From Nitrospirota bacterium (GTDB lineage Bacteria; Nitrospirota; Nitrospiria; Nitrospirales; Nitrospiraceae), in the NCBI GenBank assembly GCA_005877535.1, contig VBOM01000182.1, forward strand, positions 1 to 7,056: DNA of 7,056 nucleotides. The letters run 5' to 3'. The stretch's first letter is position 1, and the number at the start of each line of letters is the position of its first letter. The notes under the pieces are model-generated. The model was not told where the DNA came from and did no database searches. It saw only the letters and a program-made list of their open reading frames with translations. Positions 6,258 through 7,056 of this stretch are shown piece by piece. The position numbers were made by a program, and so were the translations under genes.

Positions 6258-7056
6258 ATGGACGGCAAGAAAGAAAGTCCGAGTCGATTCCGGTCTCTCC
6301 GAGATTCCGTCTCGCACATCACAAAGCGGTTGACTGAAGGAGAAACGGGCGTGGCACAACGCAATGACGAACATGTTCGCGAGGTTGAAAAGCTTCGAGT
6401 GCAAATTCAGTCGATGGAAGAAGAAATCCGTCGACTGTATCAGTCCCGCTACCAGCTCGATCAAGCGACCAAACAGAACGAAAGGCTTGTCACCACCCTC
6501 CAGGAAGCGAAGGTGCAGATCGAAGCGTTGCGTGCCGAAGTTGAAAAATTGACCGCCCCCCCCTCAGCCTACGCCATTTTTTCCAGTCTCAATCCTGACG
6601 GAACTGGAAATGTCTATGTGTCCGGACGGAAGATGAAAGTCAGCGTGCATCCGTCGATCAATGGAAAAGCGATGCGTAAGGGGCAGGAAGTAATCCTGAA
6701 CGAAGCGTTGAATGTCATTGAGGTCAAGGGCTTCGATATCCAGGGCGAAGTCGTGCGGCTCAAGGATGTGCTGGAAGGTAACCGTGCCCTGGTGACGCTG
6801 CATTTCGACGAGGAAAAGGTCGCAGAACTCGGTGACCCGCTGCTGGCCGAACGATTGAGCGTCGGAGACCATCTGCTCTATGATCCTCGCTCCGGCTATG
6901 TCGTCGAAAAGTTGCCGAGGTCCGAGGCTGAAGAGTTGGTATTGGAGGAAGTGCCCGATGTCGACTATGAGCACATAGGCGGATTGCAGCACGAGTTGGA
7001 GCAAGTCCGGGATGCGGTGGAGTTGCCGTTTCTTCAGCCTGCCCTGTTTTCAGAGT
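6258..7056 (+). CDS. Proteasomal AAA+ ATPase, ARC/Mpa family (N-terminal part, 3' truncated by window edge)
   Basis: 266 codons are visible with no stop, and the gene continues past the window. ARC/Mpa forms a hexameric ring that recognises tagged substrates, unfolds them and feeds them into the 20S proteasome. Seen in order: a basic N-terminus, a coiled coil (about 37-99, ending VQIEALRAEVEKL), the PPSAY junction into tandem OB domains (about 101-157 and 158-218, with SGRKMKVSV, GQEVILNEALNVIE, GDHLLYDPRSGY), then EELVLEEVPDVDYEHIGGL and the first AAA residues RDAVELPF. These segments match actinobacterial Mpa/ARC closely. Walker A/B lie outside the window. The start is uncertain: ATG 6258 has a weak SD, whereas in-frame GTG 6351 has AAGGAG 8 nt upstream and would still keep the coiled coil. 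A partner tag and proteasome subunits are expected nearby, which is inference. Confidence 0.9.
   Translation, partial: MDGKKESPSRFRSLRDSVSHITKRLTEGETGVAQRNDEHVREVEKLRVQIQSMEEEIRRLYQSRYQLDQATKQNERLVTTLQEAKVQIEALRAEVEKLTAPPSAYAIFSSLNPDGTGNVYVSGRKMKVSVHPSINGKAMRKGQEVILNEALNVIEVKGFDIQGEVVRLKDVLEGNRALVTLHFDEEKVAELGDPLLAERLSVGDHLLYDPRSGYVVEKLPRSEAEELVLEEVPDVDYEHIGGLQHELEQVRDAVELPFLQPALFSE
6337..6342 (+). promoter_or_regulatory. Strong Shine-Dalgarno before an alternative GTG start of the ATPase gene
   Basis: AAGGAG lies 8 nt before GTG 6351, in frame with the ATPase. It is the best SD near this gene's 5' end and may mark the true start (MAQRNDEHVREVE) or a second, internal start. Confidence 0.45.

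Noticed and set aside
6564..7004. 146-codon open frame on the reverse strand
   Set aside because: It lies antisense to the clearly conserved OB domains of the proteasomal ATPase, with no recognisable domain or SD. It is a coding shadow.

Overview
The window looks like a core-genome segment from a Gram-negative, moderately GC-rich bacterium, most likely a member of Nitrospirota (Nitrospira-like). This is inferred from two things seen together: a Gram-negative cell-division module (FtsE, FtsX, an EnvC-type LytM protein, a CtpA protease), and the start of an ARC/Mpa-type proteasomal ATPase. Outside Actinobacteria that ATPase is known from only a few phyla, Nitrospirota among them. The taxonomic call rests on recognising families, not on any search.

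Layout. (1) Positions 1-3862, + strand: a tight operon ftsE (5' truncated by the window edge) - ftsX - envC-like - ctpA. The first three genes overlap by 4 bp each (GTGA, ATGA), and ctpA follows after 28 bp with its own good Shine-Dalgarno. FtsEX is the ABC-type division complex that transmits ATP hydrolysis to a periplasmic coiled-coil/LytM activator, which switches on peptidoglycan amidases. CtpA is a periplasmic processing protease. (2) Positions 3837-4337, - strand: a small protein equal to the N-terminal helix-hairpin-helix part of bacterial DNA polymerase X, without palm or PHP domains. It converges on ctpA with a 26-bp overlap. (3) Positions 4441-6125, + strand: thiS-thiG-thiE, the thiazole and coupling part of thiamine biosynthesis, behind a good sigma70-type promoter but with no recognisable TPP riboswitch. 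(4) From 6258 to the window end, + strand: the coiled coil and OB domains of a proteasomal AAA+ ATPase, with its own sigma70-type promoter. The AAA module lies beyond the window.

No mobile elements, CRISPR arrays, tRNA or rRNA genes were seen, and no gene-free stretch exceeds about 130 bases. The points most worth a second look are the proteasome ATPase (probable start of a Pup/UBact-proteasome locus), a ThiS whose diglycine is buried before a 16-residue tail, the stand-alone PolX N-terminal domain that keeps the polymerase-beta-type lyase lysine, and a thi promoter placed so close to the thiS start that the main transcript may be leaderless.
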